Assembly: GCA_016928775.1 (NCBI GenBank)
Contig: JAFGKD010000061.1
Coordinates: forward strand, 1-64,000
Reading direction: 5' to 3'
Source: Candidatus Zhuqueibacterota bacterium
Lineage (GTDB): Bacteria > Zhuqueibacterota > Zhuqueibacteria > Residuimicrobiales > Krinioviventaceae
Length of the DNA stretch: 64,000 nucleotides
Shown here: positions 61,219 to 64,000 of the stretch, one piece after another
How positions within the stretch are numbered: the first letter of the stretch is position 1
Layout: every line of letters starts with the position of its first letter
Notes under the pieces: generated by a model
Told to the model about the DNA's origin: nothing
Database searches by the model: none
The model's input: only the letters and a program-made list of their open reading frames with translations
Program-made: the position numbers and the translations under genes

Positions 61219-63963
61219 TTACCGCATAAAAACAAGTCGTCGAATCTGAGTATACTCATTCGCTGTCAATTGATAAAAATAGACACCGCTTGGTACAATA
61301 GCGTTCGTCATGTCGGTGCCATCCCAACTCACTTTATAGGCTCCGGCAGGCTGGACGTTGTTGACAATGGTCTTGACCAACTGACCCTGTACGTTGAATA
61401 CCTGCAAAGATACATTCGCCATATCACCAAGACGGTATTCAATGACGGTTGTAGGATTGAATGGATTCGGATAATTTTGCAAGAGTTCGAATTCATCCGG
61501 AGCTGTCATGTGAATGTCATGCTCGGCAGCAGTGACTTCTCCTGACGACAGTGTGATCGTTGCATCCGGATAATCGATAACATCCTCTTCGGTTATGCTA
61601 AGCGTTGCGGCACTACTGGATTCAAGAGCATTCGGATAATAGGTCGTCTCGAACAACGCGCGACTGGCCATAATTTTATAGTCGTCCAGGTCCAAGCCAT
61701 CGATGGCGTAGCTTCCATCCTCACCGCTCATTTCGGAGGCAACCATACGACCGGTTCCATCTACCGCAAAAACGAGCGCACCTTCAATCGGCATCCCGTC
61801 TTGACTCTGGATTCTACCACCAATGCTGCCATATCGGCCAACACCGTTATGTTGCGCAAATTTTTTGCCGCTGCGCGGTGTGAGCCCAAAGTCGATGCCG
61901 GTTTTTGCATCAGCTCCGTCAAGCTCGATAATCGTTGCTCGCAAGGGATTACGGACATCATCGTAGAACTCGCCAATATAATCTCGCGCCCATGCGGTAA
62001 CAACATACTCTCCTTCAGGAATGCCACCGACAAGATAGGCGCCCTCGGCATTCGTAAACGTGGTGTAATAGACTCTTTTCCATTTTCTCAAGTCACCATT
62101 AAACCAGCGATGTTTGATACTGGGAAAAACAGTAACCAGTGCGCCGGCAATGGGTTCAGCAGTGGCGTCATCCGTAACGACTCCACTCACAGTGCTGCCC
62201 TCAGATAGTGCATCAGGAATGGCAAAATCAATGCCCGGGGTGTCAGCGCCAGCTGTAACAGTGACTGTATCAGCATCGGCGATATTTTGCTTGTCATCAA
62301 AATATTCCCTGTAACCGTTCACTTTAACAACGACATAATAATCGCCCTTGTAAAGAGGACTGAGAGAATAATGACCCTGATCATCTGTGAAAGCAAACAT
62401 CACTGGCAATCTTTTCGGGGAAAAGCTGGGAAAATTTCTTTTGAGGGGAATAGCCTCGACAAAAGCAAAAGGTACCGCATCACCCGTACTTTCGAGGGTC
62501 ACCTGGCCACTGATTGAACCATAATCACCGGTCAAATCCAGGACAATGTCGATATCGTCGCGAATTTCACCATCAGTCAGCCGGATCGCTGTTGCATTTT
62601 TCAGCGAATCAGCATCGATATACCAGATACCTTTAAAATTCATTTTATCCCAAAACCACGCACTGACATAATAGGTGCCGGCAGAAAGATTGACCAGCTC
62701 GTAATAACCATTTTCGTCAGTCAGGGTACTTTTCCACAAGCGTCCCCAGTTAACATGTACATCATCGTCTTCACGCACATAATAGATGTAAATATTTTTG
62801 AGCGGAATGCCCTGCGTATCTGTGACGATGCCGGATATTTTCGCTGTTGGCACAGTAAAAGTAAAATTGATATCTGGCGTATCCTGGCCTGCAGTGACGA
62901 CCACCGGGTCAGCCTCGGATGGATCGGTTTTATCATCGTAATACTTTATTCCAGGTGCGCCGGATTCACACAAACAAGCCGACACGATATAATCTCCTGC
63001 TGCCAGTCCTTCAACTTTATAATTGCCATGTTCATCGGTGTAAGCCAATTGCATCAGATGTGTTAAACCGGGAATGTTGAGTGCGGGAGTGACATTGTTT
63101 TGTGCGCGGGCGACAACTTTGACCTGTGCCAGAGGATCACCCTCGCTGTTCTGAACGTGCCCGGAAATAGAGCCGCCTTTTTCGAGGACAAAATTTATAC
63201 CCGTCACCTCATCGTCATTCACAGGAATAAAAGCGATGTCACGAATCGAGGTCGCGTCATCGTAAACTTCAGGAACATAACCATGCGCATAGGTCGCGAC
63301 AGCATAAGCTCCTCTTGGGAGCTCTTTGATCTTGTAGCTACCATCAACGTCGGATATAGCAAAAGCGCTTTGGACGCCAAAGGGATTCCCTCTGGTCACA
63401 GCGACGACCCAGGCACCAGCCAAGGGTGCATTACCCGTTACGGTTCCACTGATACTTCCGGCGCCTTTTTTCGCCATTCTGAGATTAAAATCTATGCCAG
63501 TAACGGATTCGCCATCTTGAACCGGCACCAGCTCGGCATCAAGGGGATTCATTCCGCCACCATAAAACACACTTTCATACCCCTCAGCAGCAACCACAAT
63601 CAGATATTCACCGGCTTCGAGATTCTCTAAAGTGTAGTGACCGGCAGCATCGGTTTGCGCTGATTGGCTTTTGATTTGATTCGAGATCACCGCCCAAGCG
63701 AAAACATGCGCCGCCTCAATCGGCTGATTGCCATGCGAAACGGTTCCCGAGATAGTTCCTGTCCCGGCAACACTAACAACTTGAACACCAGAAGCAAGAT
63801 TGTCATCCGGATGTTCCGAGTACCATATTTTAAGTGCCAAATCCATTTTTTGTTCAAACGGAACCGGCATCACGTCGGACGATGCATTAACAAAAGGTGC
63901 AAACAACAGGGAGAACAATACAACGGGGGCAAGCCAATACCGTAAAGTTAACTTTGCTTGCAT
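61219..63963 (-). CDS. Large secreted protein of repeated carboxypeptidase-regulatory-like domains with type IX sorting domain
   Basis: The protein has 914 residues, preceded by AAAGGAGG. A signal peptide ends near F-V-N-A-S. Then come about eight repeats, each of some 90-100 residues, starting with I-S-G-T-V or a variant (I-S-G-H-V, I-S-G-I-V, V-S-G-V-V, I-G-G-R-I) and containing D-x-x-G-x-Y and a L-x-x-G-x-Y-x-V strand, with Y-Y-D-D- or Y-F-D-D-like segments before the next unit. This is the carboxypeptidase regulatory-like fold, an Ig-like rod. The final 85 residues are the sorting domain (L-L-Q-N-Y-P-N-P-F-N-P). No catalytic domain is visible. It may be a surface stalk or an adhesin. Confidence 0.85.
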   Translation of the reverse strand: MQAKLTLRYWLAPVVLFSLLFAPFVNASSDVMPVPFEQKMDLALKIWYSEHPDDNLASGVQVVSVAGTGTISGTVSHGNQPIEAAHVFAWAVISNQIKSQSAQTDAAGHYTLENLEAGEYLIVVAAEGYESVFYGGGMNPLDAELVPVQDGESVTGIDFNLRMAKKGAGSISGTVTGNAPLAGAWVVAVTRGNPFGVQSAFAISDVDGSYKIKELPRGAYAVATYAHGYVPEVYDDATSIRDIAFIPVNDDEVTGINFVLEKGGSISGHVQNSEGDPLAQVKVVARAQNNVTPALNIPGLTHLMQLAYTDEHGNYKVEGLAAGDYIVSACLCESGAPGIKYYDDKTDPSEADPVVVTAGQDTPDINFTFTVPTAKISGIVTDTQGIPLKNIYIYYVREDDDVHVNWGRLWKSTLTDENGYYELVNLSAGTYYVSAWFWDKMNFKGIWYIDADSLKNATAIRLTDGEIRDDIDIVLDLTGDYGSISGQVTLESTGDAVPFAFVEAIPLKRNFPSFSPKRLPVMFAFTDDQGHYSLSPLYKGDYYVVVKVNGYREYFDDKQNIADADTVTVTAGADTPGIDFAIPDALSEGSTVSGVVTDDATAEPIAGALVTVFPSIKHRWFNGDLRKWKRVYYTTFTNAEGAYLVGGIPEGEYVVTAWARDYIGEFYDDVRNPLRATIIELDGADAKTGIDFGLTPRSGKKFAQHNGVGRYGSIGGRIQSQDGMPIEGALVFAVDGTGRMVASEMSGEDGSYAIDGLDLDDYKIMASRALFETTYYPNALESSSAATLSITEEDVIDYPDATITLSSGEVTAAEHDIHMTAPDEFELLQNYPNPFNPTTVIEYRLGDMANVSLQVFNVQGQLVKTIVNNVQPAGAYKVSWDGTDMTNAIVPSGVYFYQLTANEYTQIRRLVFMR

Positions 63964-64000
63964 AAAACCTCCTTTAAATTTAAGATTCGAATTAATCCAC

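Overview
The window looks like chromosomal DNA of a Gram-negative, polysaccharide-degrading bacterium of the FCB superphylum, most likely a KSB1/Calditrichota-like candidate lineage. The evidence is six proteins (plus one gene remnant) ending in a type IX-style C-terminal sorting domain with the Q-N-Y-P-N-P-F-N core, many outer-membrane beta-barrel proteins, a TonB-dependent receptor with a carboxypeptidase-like N-terminal domain, and many Tat-signal enzymes. I saw no rRNA, tRNA, CRISPR array, phage module or intact insertion sequence. The taxonomic call is inference.

Region 1 (0-8 kb, + strand) holds small envelope genes: an N-terminally short DUF1254/DUF1214 protein, a very short lipoprotein that looks like a gene remnant, a MetA-pathway-type outer-membrane transporter, four other small beta-barrel proteins, a PliI-like lysozyme inhibitor and a DUF502 membrane protein. 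Palindromic repeats lie between them. The region ends with a gene remnant in which a signal peptide is joined directly to a sorting domain.

Region 2 (8-45 kb, both strands) is a large carbohydrate-utilisation region without SusC/SusD genes. It encodes a GH9 cellulase, a GH42-like beta-galactosidase, a GH97 enzyme, a GH38-like enzyme, a PL1 pectate lyase, a GH28/GH49-like beta-helix enzyme, two six-hairpin glycosidase-like proteins, two sulfatases, a xylose isomerase and an FG-GAP lipoprotein. It also encodes enzymes that fit oxidative glycoside cleavage: a DUF1080 protein, a Tat-exported sugar isomerase/epimerase-like protein, a Gfo/Idh/MocA oxidoreductase, a Tat aldo/keto reductase, and a Tat/lipoprotein FAD oxidoreductase whose stop codon overlaps the start of a NapH-like membrane polyferredoxin. 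From 38.0 to 22.5 kb these genes form a long co-directional minus-strand run, interrupted by three repeat-rich or empty gaps.

Region 3 (43-50.5 kb, + strand) holds a secreted CBM-like protein, a permease of the UPF0718/ArsP type, a secreted DUF362 protein with a sorting domain, a small His-rich membrane protein preceded by a strong nested stem-loop, and a TonB-dependent receptor with a His-rich mature N-terminus. The last two look like a metal-uptake pair.

Region 4 (50.5-64 kb, - strand) holds a 914-residue surface protein made of repeated carboxypeptidase-regulatory-like domains, a strong terminator, then a transglutaminase-like membrane protein and a complete hypA-B-F-C-D-E set for [NiFe]-hydrogenase maturation. 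A secreted beta-helix protein and a Tat-exported metallophosphoesterase follow. No hydrogenase structural gene is in the window. Four intergenic repeat families are present, and two genes take their 3' ends and stop codons from repeat sequence.
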